Source: Welwitschia mirabilis
Taxonomy: Eukaryota > Gnetophyta > Gnetopsida > Welwitschiales
Direction: 5' to 3'
DNA length: 64,000 bases
NCBI GenBank assembly: GCA_051453625.1
Contig: JBOZIK010000001.1
Coordinates: 236,871,544-236,935,543, forward strand
How positions within the stretch are numbered: position 1 is the stretch's first letter; every line of letters begins with the position of its first letter. The notes below the pieces were generated by a model. It saw only the letters and a list, made by a program, of their open reading frames with translations. It ran no database searches and was not told where the DNA came from. This document shows, piece by piece, positions 10,640 through 22,539 of the stretch. A program made the translations under genes and the position numbers.

Positions 10640-11935
10640 ATTAAATTGCACTATGAGAAGTAAATAAACATATCTAGTATGTTGATAGTGGATGTTCAAG
10701 ACATATAAGTGGAGAGAAATNNNNNNNNNNNNNNNNNNNNNNNNNNNNNNNNNNNNNNNNNNNNNNNNNNNNNNNNNNNNNNNNNNNNNNNNNNNNNNNN
10801 NNNNNNNNNNNNNNNNNNNNNNNNNNNNNNNNNNNNNNNNNNNNNNNNNNNNNNNNNNNNNNNNNNNNNNNNNNNNNNNNNNNNNNNNNNNNNNNNNNNN
10901 NNNNNNNNNNNNCTTTTATCAAAGATGATTGTATTATTAAAGAACTTAAGTCAACCAAAGTCTTATTTACTAGTATTAGGAAATCAAATGTCTAGATCAC
11001 TACTCTACAAGACATTTCTAATAAAGGAATCAAGTGTCTACTAAGTACTATAAGTGAAATGGAGCTATGGCATGGGATGTTTAGACCTGTAAACAAAGAT
11101 TTGTTAAAATCTTATTTTCAAAAGAAATGATAAGAGAACCTCCTAAGTTAAAAAGCATTGATAATCAATTTTATGAATCATGCCATAAAGAAAAAAAAAC
11201 AAGGCTATGATTTGATTTTAAAAAATACTACCACAACTAAATGTTCTTTAGATCTTTTACATCTTAATATTATTAGTCCATCTCCTACAAAAAGTCTTAG
11301 TTAAAAAAAGATACTATTTAAATGTTATCAATAATTACTATCATGTTAGAGGGGTAGCCTTCCTTGTACATAAGAATGAGGTATTTAATGTTTTCTCTAA
11401 GTTATGTATTAGGTCACAAAACCAAAAAGAGTAAAAAAACAAGATGATAAGAAGTAATAATATTACTTAATTTAAAAATGTGAAGTTTAGAGATATCTGT
11501 GAACAATTTGACATCCTCCATCAATTCGCTACACAAAGAACTCCATAACAATATGGAGTGGTTAAAAGAAAGAACAAATTTCTAAATGAAATGGCTAGAA
11601 AAATGATGCATCATAAACATATTCCTTATCATTTTTGGACATAATGCATCAACACTGCATACTATATTTTCAATCAAGTTCTAGTATGAGGGTTTATCTA
11701 TAAAACTTCATATGAGCTATGGCCTAGTAAGAAATCATTTTAAAGCTATTTTCATATATTTGTGTCAAAATTTTTTTATCTTAAATGAGAATGACAAGCT
11801 AAGAAACTTCAATTTCAAAGTTGACGATGGCTGTTTTCTAGGATATTCCATGGTTAGTAAAGCCTATTGAGTATTTAACAATAGAACTCATGTAGTTGAG
11901 AAAACCATAGACCTTAAAATAAGTGATATTGATTT
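10640..11935 (+). pseudogene. pol: Copia B protease and integrase remnant
   Basis: The protease active-site block YVDSGCSRHIS is at 10,678-10,710, immediately followed by a 192-N gap (10,721-10,912). The GAG-pre-integrase region follows, then integrase with LLHLNIISP near 11,260 (the first catalytic Asp is Asn) and the C-terminal catalytic region near 11,545-11,600 (QYGVVKRKNKFLNEMA). The usual ERKN catalytic Glu appears as Lys. Stops and shifts are frequent. Protease would process Gag-Pol, and integrase would insert the cDNA. Confidence 0.8.
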
Positions 11936-13800
11936 AAATTCTTTTTATGTGTAAGATGACTATATTCCTATACAGATTGATCAATCATCTAGCCATCCCT
12001 AAGTTCAATTAGACAGTAAGAAGGAGAAAGAAGAAAAAANNNNNNNNNNNNNNNNNNNNNNNNNNNNNNNNNNNNNNNNNNNNNNNNNNNNNNNNNNNNN
12101 NNNNNNNNNNNNNNNNNNNNNNNNNNNNNNNNNNNNNNNGTGTGTAAGATGACTATATTCCTATACAGATTAATCAATCATCTAGCCATCCCTAAGTTCA
12201 ATTAGATAGTAAAGAGGAGAAAGAAGAAAAAATTAATAAAGAAAATATTTTAAACATGACCAGACTAAAGATAAGTCACTCTACAAGCAACATAATAGAC
12301 ATTTATTATAGTAATATTTAAACTTAAAGCTATACTAAGGAATCCTATGGATTTGCTGTATATATCTCATAGGTAGAACCCAAAATCTTTAATGAAGCTA
12401 TGAGAGATAAACATTGAATGCTAGTGATGCAAGAGGAGTTTAATAAATTTGAAAGATGTGATGTTTGGAAACTCACTTCAAGACCATCTAATAGACCTGT
12501 TATTGACATAAAGTAAGTTTTTAGAAATAAAACACATGAAAATAATACAATCAATAAGAATGCTTTTAGCCTTTGCTTATGTTAAATGATTTAAACTCTA
12601 TTAAATGGATGTTAAAAGTGCCTTTCTAAATGGAGTACTTTAAGAGGAATATATGTTGAATAGCCATAAGACTTTACAAATTCTAAAAAATTATACTATG
12701 TTTTGAAAAATGCTATTTATGATCTCAAGGAAGCACCTAAACCTTAGTACGAGAAATTATTAAATCATCTGATAGAAAACAGATTTAAAAGAGCTACATT
12801 TGACATTATATTATTTATTAAAATGTATGGTTATAATTTTACTAGTTATACAAATATAAGTATATGATATTATTTTTGGAGACGATAATGAATTATTATG
12901 TAAAAAGTTTGTTAAGATAGTGCAGGATGAGTTTGAGATGAGTCTTATGGGAGAGATGAATAACTTATTAGGGCTACAANNNNNNNNNNNNNNNNNNNNN
13001 NNNNNNNNNNNNNNNNNNNNNNNNNNNNNNNNNNNNNNNNNNNNNNNNNNNNNNNNNNNNNNNNNNNNNNNNNNNNNNNNNNNNNNNNNNNNNNNNNNNN
13101 NNNNNNNNNNNNNNNNNNNNNNNNNNNNNNNNNNNNNNNNNNNNNNNNNNNNNNNNNNNNNNNNNNNNNNNNNNNTACTACTAGATCTGATAACATTTTG
13201 AGTTTAGGAATTTATGCTCATTTTAAAAGTAATCCTAGATAATCACATTTTATAGTAGTTAAAAGAATTTTTTATTATCTAAAATATACTACTAACTAGG
13301 ACCTTTAGTACTCAAAGGACTATTATCTTGATCTAGTTAGGTATTGTGATGTATATTGGACAGGATGCAAAGATAATATAAGAAGCATAAGTGGAATCTT
13401 CTTCTTGCTTAGACAATGTCTAATATCCTAACAAAAATCAAAACTCAATTTCTCTTTCAATTGCTGAGGCTGAATATATTACTGGTGGAAGTTGTTGTGC
13501 ACAACTACTTTGGATAAAGTAAACATTAAAGGATTTTATATTATTCTTATAAAGAATTCTCATCTTTTGTAATAATAAAAGTGCTATCAACATCGTGAAG
13601 AACCTAGTACAACATTCAAAAACTAAACAAATTGATATTAGACATCATTTTCTTAGAGAACATGTACAAATCAAGGATATCATAATGTAATACATTAACA
13701 TAGATGATCAACTTACTAATGTCTTTACTAAATCACTAAGTGATGATAGTTTTACTAAATTATATAGGAACTTGAGGATGGGTCTTACCCAGTCAAGTAA
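11936..13800 (+). pseudogene. pol: Copia B reverse transcriptase and RNase H remnant
   Basis: RT begins near 12,345 (block like YISXVEPKIFNEA) with QEEFNKFERCDVWKL near 12,430. It runs to the block VQDEFEMSLMGEMN at 12,920, directly before a 196-N gap (12,980-13,175). RNase H resumes with TTRSDNILSLGIYAHF and contains LVRYCDVYWTGCKDN at 13,338 (the catalytic block, one Asp replaced). The AEAEYITGGSCCAQL block is near 13,465, and the end corresponding to TNVFTKSLSD is near 13,720. A 100-N gap (12,040-12,139) has a 91-base duplicate on both sides. Non-functional. Confidence 0.85.
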
Positions 13801-14530
13801 ATCATCAAGTAACAAATTTTACATCTTAACTCCACATTTTTATATTTTATGAGTTGAGATTATAGTTAGACACTAGAATAGTAAATTCTATGATTGTTAC
13901 TTTAGTTTTTTAATGTAATACTTTTATCATAATATTAGTCGTATAAAATTTCAAAGTTTCTTGATCTTTTAGAAAATATTTCTTTAGTTTAATTTTGTAG
14001 ATGTTTATCAAAAAGACATCTTTAGTTTTGTAGACATCTCTCAGGAAGACATCTTTGTATGTCAATCATCTTTGCAGATTAGGTTTTTTTTTTTAACTAT
14101 TTTGAAATAAATGTCTTTGGATTGGTAAACATCTTTACAATATGCAAAATTACTTATAATTTTTTAACAGTAGATGTCTCGATAAATGTAGACATCTACT
14201 ATTATCATTTTAAGTGTCTTTTATTAGGTAGATGTCTTTTAAGAGTTGTTATAAAAATTTAAAAAACCATTAAAAAGCTAGGATTTTAACCGTTTTTAAT
14301 TAAAAAATGGGCCCCCTTCTATTATTTTCATTCCTTCACTCAATCGGTGCCCCTCTTAAAGCTCTTTTATAGCTTGTTTTTCTCAAATTGCTTTACAAAG
14401 ACATCTTTGATTTGATAGACATCTTTATAGCTAGTACAAATGGGTGCCTTTTCTCTTACATGTGCTCATTTTTGTTGATGTTTTTGTAATTTAGTTGATT
14501 TTAGTCTAATTCTTCCATATATTCTTTAAA
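13801..14530 (+). other. Spacer between pol and extra ORF of copia B
   Basis: No coding sequence is seen. The stretch 13,980-14,420 is dense in AGATGTCT/AGACATCT words, as in copia A. A CT-rich stretch at 14,315-14,370 follows. The spacer could carry signals for expression of the downstream ORF; that is inference. Confidence 0.55.
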
Positions 14531-16330
14531 AAATAGTGAGGAAAAAGCCTCTGATATCTTCAAAGGTAAAGAACCAGTCACAAGGATACATAAACCTCAA
14601 TATGAGCCTTAATTCTACCATCAATCTGTACTTGAACAGTTTAAAACTTGGATAAGAAATTCAATCATAATAGAACAGACAATTGAATTTAAAAAGCATA
14701 AAAAGAATTATCTACTAACATATTATTCATGTGTTGGATGGGATGTTGTAGTTTAGTTGGACCAAGGCATTTCAGATCCTTTATCAGATAATTTTATGCA
14801 AACATCCACAAGATTGATGACAACACTAAGATATTTTAAATGCAAGTATAAGGTACTTCTTTACATATTAAATTTATTTTTGTGAATTTTATGCTTGGAA
14901 TTGATGATTTAAAACTATCATAGTAATATGTTTATTCTTTTAAAGACATTTTCACTTAACATTCTATTAGTGTGTCATGGCGTTCAATGATTAATATACT
15001 ATTTGGACATTCAGGAATGAATTGTTATAAGAAATTAGAATGTAAGGATATGATTCTAGATGAATCTCTATTAAGCTTGATCAAATTTTACAACATCCTT
15101 ATTAGGAGTGGTATCTATAACTATTATAGCCCCATGCAGGAATTTGTTGTTTATTGTCTTCTTATGGGATTAAAGATTGACTTAGGATTCATTTTATGTA
15201 TGGGCATTATTACACTTTTCTAGAAGGATGAGACTTTAAATCACTTATGCTTGATTAATTTGACTATTAGTAGTGCTAGTATTTTAGCATCATAGGTAAA
15301 TATTATTCATCCAAAGAAGCCTTTTGTAAAATCTAGTAAGAAATGATAAGTACTAGTGCCACCTAGTGAAGACACAAGTAGAAGACCATCTAAACCATAA
15401 TTTTAATGATCCTACTCTATAGCATCTCGTAGTTCATCATCCATTAAGAAGGGTATAAAAGCTATTTTAAAGATGGTTTATAAGATTAGATATAATGTAT
15501 TAATGTTGATGAAGCACCAATCCATAGCTAGTAAAGTAGAGGCACCTATAGGTAGTTGAAAATCCATAAGGACTCTTGCTTAATTCTAAGGAAAAATCAG
15601 ATGTAAAGGCATCTTCAAATTCACATGGTATAAGATATTACTCAAGATGAGTACCATATACTGATTCTTTAGAGTCTATACAAGAGGAGGCATAGGCACA
15701 ATGGGAGTACCAAAATCCTACATAGGTATAGGTAAAGGAAAAGCACTAGCCTCGAGTACTATCACAAGGGGAGCAGTAAGAAGGCACCGAGATCTTTAAT
15801 ATTTAGCCCTTCATTTTTTACAAGCCTTATCATAAACCAGTTGTCTATCATCCTACACAACCTCTATCATTGTCTCATCCATTATCACCATCTCTTATGC
15901 CATCTCCATCACCACCTTTTATAGAATGAATTCATGCTCCGCCTCTTACTATCACTTCATCACCATCCTTCGATAAGACCATCATTGCTAGCTTATTTTG
16001 CATTTTCATTATGCCTCAGACATATTCACATTTGAGGTGATGAATCTCTTAAGGCTTCGATGAGACATCTCAGTAGTCATCCAAGAAGTGACATACTTCT
16101 TTACCTATACGTTTCTCATCTTACATCATTCAGACATCCACCACCCAAAATAATTTTGATGATAGCAATAATAAAGAAGAAGGCATAAGGTACACTAGTA
16201 AATCAACACTCAATAACTATCTCCTTTTGTATGCTATCAAAAAAGGAGGAGAATATAGGCAAATTAACTTAGGCATCCTATATGAGCCTAGAGAACATGA
16301 TCATGAGTTAGATGGATTGGATTCCCTATA
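14531..16330 (+). pseudogene. Extra ORF after pol of copia B
   Basis: This is the uninterrupted reference copy for the broken ORF of A. It starts with a basic segment (EKASDIFKGKEPVTR near 14,540), then FKTWIRNSIIIE (14,640), KFYNILIRSGIYN (15,087) and the hydrophobic EFVVYCLLMGLKIDLGF (15,140). A Lys-rich part follows near 15,310, then a long Ser/Pro-rich section (LSHPLSPSLMPSPSPPF, near 15,870). It ends near 16,240-16,320 with a KKGGEY block and LGILYEPREHDHELD. Stops break it several times; the longest open piece is 14,972-15,223. Sireviruses carry an ORF here that has been called env-like, but I see no signal peptide or clear membrane anchor. Confidence 0.65.
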
Positions 16331-16691
16331 AGTGACATTACTATTAATGATCACTATCACATATTACATGATTTCTATTATTATTTTCATTATTAATACA
16401 TTTCATGCTCTAATAGTATTTGTTATTGACACACCGTTATAAATTTTATATATAATTAATTATTAACTATTATTATTTTTTCTTAAATATAATTATTTAA
16501 TGCTCATGTGCTTTTCTCATTTACTAATTTACATGTTTATTTATGTGATTAATATTTATTTTTTAATACTATTGATAAAACATGATTATGTTCTTTTCTC
16601 TCTTAGATTAAATTATCTCTAATTCCATTGATAAATTATAATTATACTATAAGACTTGCCAAGTTTTGAATATCATCAAAAAAATGGAAAA
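16331..16691 (+). other. 3' untranslated region and polypurine tract of copia B
   Basis: AT-rich and without coding content. It ends in the decayed purine run AAAAAATGGAAAA (about 16,679-16,691), which aligns with AAAAAATGGGGAGA before the 3' LTR of copia A at 27,113-27,126. Confidence 0.6.
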
Positions 16692-18282
16692 TTATTAGTA
16701 GAATCTAGTTTTAATAATTTCACTTGTCACATATATTATGCTATTATGTAGAAAGGTAAAATTAAAGAAAACTAGATCATGAAAATCATCAATTCCTATC
16801 AGACCTCAAAAGTTTAGAGTACACAAAAAATTTATCTCATATTTTACAAATGCAAAATCATAACTGACTAAAGACATATTCACAATTAAAAACATTTATG
16901 AAAAAGACATTTGTATATTTAAAGACATCTATGGTAAATATGCCTGCTACTTCAAATATGTCTATGTTAAACCAAATTTCAATCACGTAGAAAGATGTCT
17001 ATCTTAATAAGAACATCTATAATGAAGTAATAATCTGACATAGATGAAAGACGTATATATATTTGAAGATGTCTATATTAAATTACAAGAGATAACAAAG
17101 ATAAAATACACTTTGATAAATTACCTACATTCCAAGGAAGTAATTAGGTTTTACATCTTAAATTCATGATCACCAAGGTTTAGAGGAACTACAACTTAAG
17201 TTTCATTAAAATTTGAGTAGTTTGATCAAAGAAATCTTCCATGTTGAAGATGTTTAACTGATAGAAGACATCTACCATCTTGAAGATGTCTATCCTAGAA
17301 ATTTGTGAAAAACTATAATAGCTATTGCATGCCCAATGCTAAGCCCTTTTTGTCTATTATACAATGATTACAAGTTTCAAACAGCTATCTCTCTAAGGTA
17401 ACAACTAGAATTACATCAAATATATAAAGATACAAATACAAAAAAAAGATATAGTTTTTGATGATGAAAATAAACACATGAGTTTTTATTCTATTCATGA
17501 AGCTTTCAAGCTATCTTTTATAAGGCACTATCATGTGATTATATCATTCGATCATTGGATATCATAACGCTACATCTTTCTAATCTTTGACACTCATGGG
17601 TGATAAAAAGAAAGAACTCAAGCTCTTCATAAAAAATACATCATTTCACACTTGTTATTTCCTTTGGTATCATTATGTATTAGAACTAAAGTATAGGACT
17701 ACTAGTTTTTCGAATAATCTTATCATATTCCATTTTTTCTTATCAAATCTAAAGATCCCTTGCTAGAGTTTTCATATTGTAAGACAACCCTTATGTGGGT
17801 GTACTTCTATAGTGATTATAAGCATATTTGTATTATTGTTTTATTTTATATTCCTAAGGGGAAGAGAGTGCTACCTTAAGAGGAGAATTTCCTACTATGT
17901 TAGTGCTTGTGAGAACATTTGTGTTATCATTTTATTGTATATTCCTGAGCAGAAGAGAGTGATACCTTGTGAGAAGCATATCACATTATGTTAGTGCTTG
18001 TAAGCATATTTTTATTATTATCTTGTTGAATATCCCTAAGGTAAAGAGAGTTCTGCCTTAAGAGAAACAACTCATATTATATGTAAAGTTGGTGGTGCTC
18101 TAAAACCATTATTTTTATAGGTTAAAAAAATCTAGAGGTATGGGAGAAAACTACTCTTTGTGTGTGGACATACCCAAATTGGATAACCATGTTAATTTGA
18201 TAAGGTATTCATTGTATAGTTTTAATTTTTTTTTTTTGATAGAACTCATTCATCCTTCCCCTTTGAGTTTAATGATCCCCAA
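16692..18282 (+). mobile_element. 3' LTR of copia B
   Basis: It aligns with 6,617-8,154. It keeps the AGACATCT word cluster (16,860-17,300) and the three 91-bp units, starting near 17,815, 17,906 and 17,997. It ends at GATCCCCAA, immediately followed by CCTTATTATTA, which also precedes the 5' LTR. Confidence 0.85.
17815..18087 (+). repeat. 91-bp unit, three tandem copies, in 3' LTR of B
   Basis: Same structure and spacing as in the 5' LTR, with independent substitutions. Its presence in both LTRs shows that the triplication existed before this copy inserted. Confidence 0.85.
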
Positions 18283-18382
18283 CCTTATTATTAATAATGT
18301 TATCATCTTAGCTTCTTAATTCAATTTAATTTAAGCCAAAAGAATTATTTGAATTTAGTGAGAAGAGATATACTCTAGTTCA
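18283..18382 (+). pseudogene. Extra ORF of copia A, middle part (island between two insertions)
   Basis: About 100 bases separate the end of B from the start of F. They align with copia B near 15,258-15,350: TTATTAATAATGTTATCATC matches the LTISSASILAS region, and the next bases match the VNIIHPKKPF region. This island shows that B and F lie in the same host ORF. Confidence 0.75.
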
Positions 18383-19690
18383 ATATCCATGGTGAAATTT
18401 GACTATGCTTGTATCTGTTGTTAATATATGATAATTTACAAGATCACCCTAGGAATACAAATCTTACATGGATAAACCCAACTTTTACCAAAGGTACTAG
18501 GATTTTCCTTTATAATATAGTTCTAGTATCATTCTTCCTTAGAGATAGGTGACAAAATCTATTAATAAAACAAGCATAAAAGTAGAGAGTAGTAAAGAGT
18601 GAAATCATACTATATATCTAGAAATGAAACATAGCATTTAAACTAACATAATAACTTCATGAAAAAGAATTAGTAATTAAAACATGTAGGTTTACTTCCA
18701 ACTCATTTATAATGGTCTAATTCACTATGAACATGAGTATTTCATTAGTTCAAGCTCAAGCACAATGGCATAATCTCATCCATCATAGATATGAGGATGA
18801 TACAACCAAGTCACCTAGCCTTCATTGTAAGAATAAAAGAGCATAGAAAGTAGAGGTCTTCCAATATCCATCAAATATAGATTCAAGTTATACAAGCTAG
18901 AATGTAAAGGAAAATCATCAAATTAGATCTTAAAGTAAGAGCATGACTTAACCAATCTTAAGTATAACAAGTATAACATTCAAAACTTAATATCCAAGTA
19001 ATGCACCAATAACATATAGTAATTTATTATCAAAATAAGTAAAGCATACAATATAGAAATATAATTATGCTAAACCAAGAAGCATCATGCTAGCTTAGTA
19101 GCTAGCCCATCTCTATGGGAGACTTAAAAAGAACACATGACTAAATATCCAATTTCCTTAAAATATCACAACAAATATTACCTTGTTTAAATGAAATAAG
19201 GAAGAGTAGGCCTAAATTAGGATTTTCAATTAGTGTTTCTAAGGTCTAATGAGGTCATTCCAAATAATGACCAAAATATATAAAATAATTCTTTATTCAT
19301 GGAGTCAAATTAATGGGTTCTTCTTAGAAAATATTCCTCATTCATCTTTTATTTTCAAAAATAATGGAAATGAATTATTTGCATTTAGATGACTCATGAA
19401 TGTAAGTATGTTATTTTTTTGATCTAACAAGCTGGTGCCACTGTGCTTAGAACTGGTATCACCACTAATTATGCTCATAATAGTTCCACCTCTTGCTATA
19501 ATACTCCTGATATTACATTTATCCTATAAAATAACAGTGTTTAGGCATATTAGTAGTAAAAAAGAATTTTCATGGATCTAAGTGAAAGAAATGCATAAAA
19601 CCACCATGATGAGTAATTAAACTTGCTCAAAAGGCCTTGATTCCTTAATACAAGTGTCAATTTTCAAGTTTTATCATTACCTCAACCAAT
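18383..19690 (-). mobile_element. 3' LTR of gypsy F
   Basis: It aligns with 24,423-25,836 over its length. Compared with the other LTR it lacks the short piece with the TATA box: the right copy has GGATATTTATAGGCC near 25,242, whereas this copy reads GGAAGAGTAGGCC near 19,200. Confidence 0.8.
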
Positions 19691-22539
19691 ATTTTGCTAG
19701 CTTCTTAGTAAAAATGTGTGTTGAAAAATTAGATAACATGACAAAAATTGCAAATCAATTCAATTAAGTATGAACATATGAAGGGTTCTTTAAAAAAATA
19801 TTGGCCAATGTACTCTAAAGTATAGTTTAAGTAAAAGATAAAGCATGAAAAGTAAGTACTTTAACTGCAAATGCCATTTATCCCAAGCAAAGATGAACTT
19901 TATCCTCAAAGTTTGAAAGATAAAAAACACAATGAGAAATGAATAATGCATATGCTCATGTTATCTAGAATGAGCTATAGAAGAAAAGTTATTAAAAATA
20001 AAATGTAAGAAATAGAAAGTAAAAACAATGACACCTATGTCTAAAAATGCATAGGAAAAGGGTGGAAGTGAAAAGGGATTTTATATGAAATTATCAAATA
20101 ATGAGGTTTTACAAATAATTATTATATATGAAAGTGATATAAGGAGTGGATAAATAACAAGTGAAAGGAAGAAAAGATAAAAATGGAAAAAAAGGTAAAA
20201 AGGAAGATGATTAAAAAAGTCTCCAAATGAGGTAGAAAATGAATGAATACCAAGTTACAATCTAATTNNNNNNNNNNNNNNNNNNNNNNNNNNNNNNNNN
20301 NNNNNNNNNNNNNNNNNNNNNNNNNNNNNNNNNNNNNNNNNNNNNNNNNNNNNNNNNNNNNNNNNNNNNNNNNNNNNNNNNNNNNNNNNNNNNNNNNNNN
20401 NNNNNNNNNNNNNNNNNNNNNNNNNNNNNNNNNNNNNNNNNNNNNNNNNNNNNNNNNNNNNNNNNNNNNNNNNNNNNNNNNNNNNNNNNNNNNNNNNNNN
20501 NNNNNNNNNNNNNNNNNNNNNNNNNNNNNNNNNNNNNNNNNNNNNNNNNNNNNNNNNNNNNNNNNNNNNNNNNNNNNNNNNNNNNNNNNNNNNNNNNNNN
20601 NNNNNNNNNNNNNNNNNNNNNNNNNNNNNNNNNNNNNNNNNNNNNNNNNNNNNNNNNNNNNNNNNNNNNNNNNNNNNNNNNNNNNNNNNNNNNNNNNNNN
20701 NNNNNNNNNNNNNNNNNNNNNNNNNNNNNNNNNNNNNNNNNNNNNNNNNNNNNNNNNNNNNNNNNNNNNNNNNNNNNNNNNNNNNNNNNNNNNNNNNNNN
20801 NNNNNNNNNNNNNNNNNNNNNNNNNNNNNNNNNNNNNNNNNNNNNNNNNNNNNNNNNNNNNNNNNNNNNNNNNNNNNNNNNNNNNNNNNNNNNNNNNNNN
20901 NNNNNNNNNNNNNNNNNNNNNNNNNNNNNNNNNNNNNNNNNNNNNNNNNNNNNNNNNNNNNNNNNNNNNNNNNNNNNNNNNNNNNNNNNNNNNNNNNNNN
21001 NNNNNNNNNNNNNNNNNNNNNNNNNNNNNNNNNNNNNNNNNNNNNNNNNNNNNNNNNNNNNNNNNNNNNNNNNNNNNNNNNNNNNNNNNNNNNNNNNNNN
21101 NNNNNNNNNNNNNNNNNNNNNNNNNNNNNNNNNNNNNNNNNNNNNNNNNNNNNNNNNNNNNNNNNNNNNNNNNNNNNNNNNNNNNNNNNNNNNNNNNNNN
21201 NNNNNNNNNNNCTACCATGCATACCATGAATGAATGAGACTATGAAACTAAAGTAATGGCCTAAAAAAAGTTTATTTAATTATGGATCTAAGTTAAAATA
21301 AGATAAGGCATTGATAAAGTAAATTCATGTAAGTTAATAGTAGTAAAAAGATCTTGAGTAACAAATGTTAAAATAAGAAAATCACAATAAGTATCCAATT
21401 GTACCTTAATTTCTTTCCTTTTCCTTCTTATTTATGGGAATCCAAGTTTTAATCACCCAATCTTATTGAGCATTCAGTGTTGTGATACTTTTTTTAATAG
21501 ATTAAACATGTCTTATAAGAAGTATTCAGTGCCCTATCACTAGTGAGTTTCTATAGCCTTAATGTAGATGAATGCGTAACAAATGAATTGTTAGAGCTGC
21601 ATTATCAATAGACATCCATAGCCCTAATGTAGTTAAGTAAACCTAATAGAAATGATCATAAAAATGTATTAAAAAAGAATCAATATTTTCCTTGATTTAC
21701 TTTGTTATTTATTTGTTATTTTTACTTTTATATTTATAGCATATGAAAGGGGTCATTGACTTATTAGCCTAACAGAGAAATGATTTCATCCCCATGAATG
21801 CTTTGAAATAAAGAAACAACATGAAGGAAGATAATTCATCTTTTTCCCTTAATTCCAAATTAAAGATGTCAAATAAATGTTAGCNNNNNNNNNNNNNNNN
21901 NNNNNNNNNGATAACTTTCTCTTGAGAAGTAAGGATCCATCTAATATCAACCAAAACTATGCAATGACAAGATCTCTTATTATTTGTTATATGAATAGGC
22001 CATTACTTAGGATCAATAAGTATCATAAACTCATAATAATATATAAGAGATGGGTAATTGATAAGCCTTATGAAATAATGCCATAATGGAAGAGGTGAAT
22101 GATAAATTTTAAGATGGTGATGGCTTATTAGTAGTGTGGATGAAGTTTAGGATTACTTAAGTAAAAAGGCTCAAGGTAATGAGTGTATAGGTGGTAATTA
22201 TTGGGTGGTTTCATGAGAGGGATGCCATTAGGAGACATTGGTTTCATTGTCAGTGGAGCTACCCATCCTAAGTCTAATCTAGAAGAAAAATATAGTTTAA
22301 GATCATATAATGGGACTAAACTTTTCTCATAGTAGAGTTTTTAGAGTATTGCATAGATAAGGGCTTAAGGATATAGAAGATATAAACATTAAGGATATGA
22401 AGGCTATGATTGGGTGATGGGTTATGGAGTGGTAGAGAATTCATGTAAATTTCCACACATGCATCTATGTAGTTATAGAGAACATCAATGTAATTAAGAT
22501 ATAAAAGCATCCATCCTATAGCTTGCTCATGCTTTTTAA
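19691..22539 (-). other. 3' internal region of F, noncoding
   Basis: No protein motif is visible in either strand. The segment next to the LTR (19,691-19,910) and the segment 21,400-21,800 align with the corresponding parts of G1 and G2, so the region is conserved in the family although noncoding. It contains a short direct repeat at 21,533-21,640. Gaps: 20,268-21,211 (944 N) and 21,885-21,909. Any RT or integrase would have to lie in the gap, which is too small for both. Confidence 0.6.

Larger units (their letters stand above)
6617..18282 (+). mobile_element. Copia element B (Sirevirus-type), structurally complete
   Basis: The order is LTR, PBS, gag, protease, integrase, RT, RNase H, spacer, extra ORF, polypurine tract, LTR. 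The LTR ends were set by aligning the two LTRs with each other and with those of A and C. Both outer junctions carry the string CCTTATTATTA, consistent with a short target-site duplication. The host sequence on both sides is the extra ORF of copia A. All reading frames are broken. The two LTRs differ at many positions, so the insertion is old. Confidence 0.85.
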
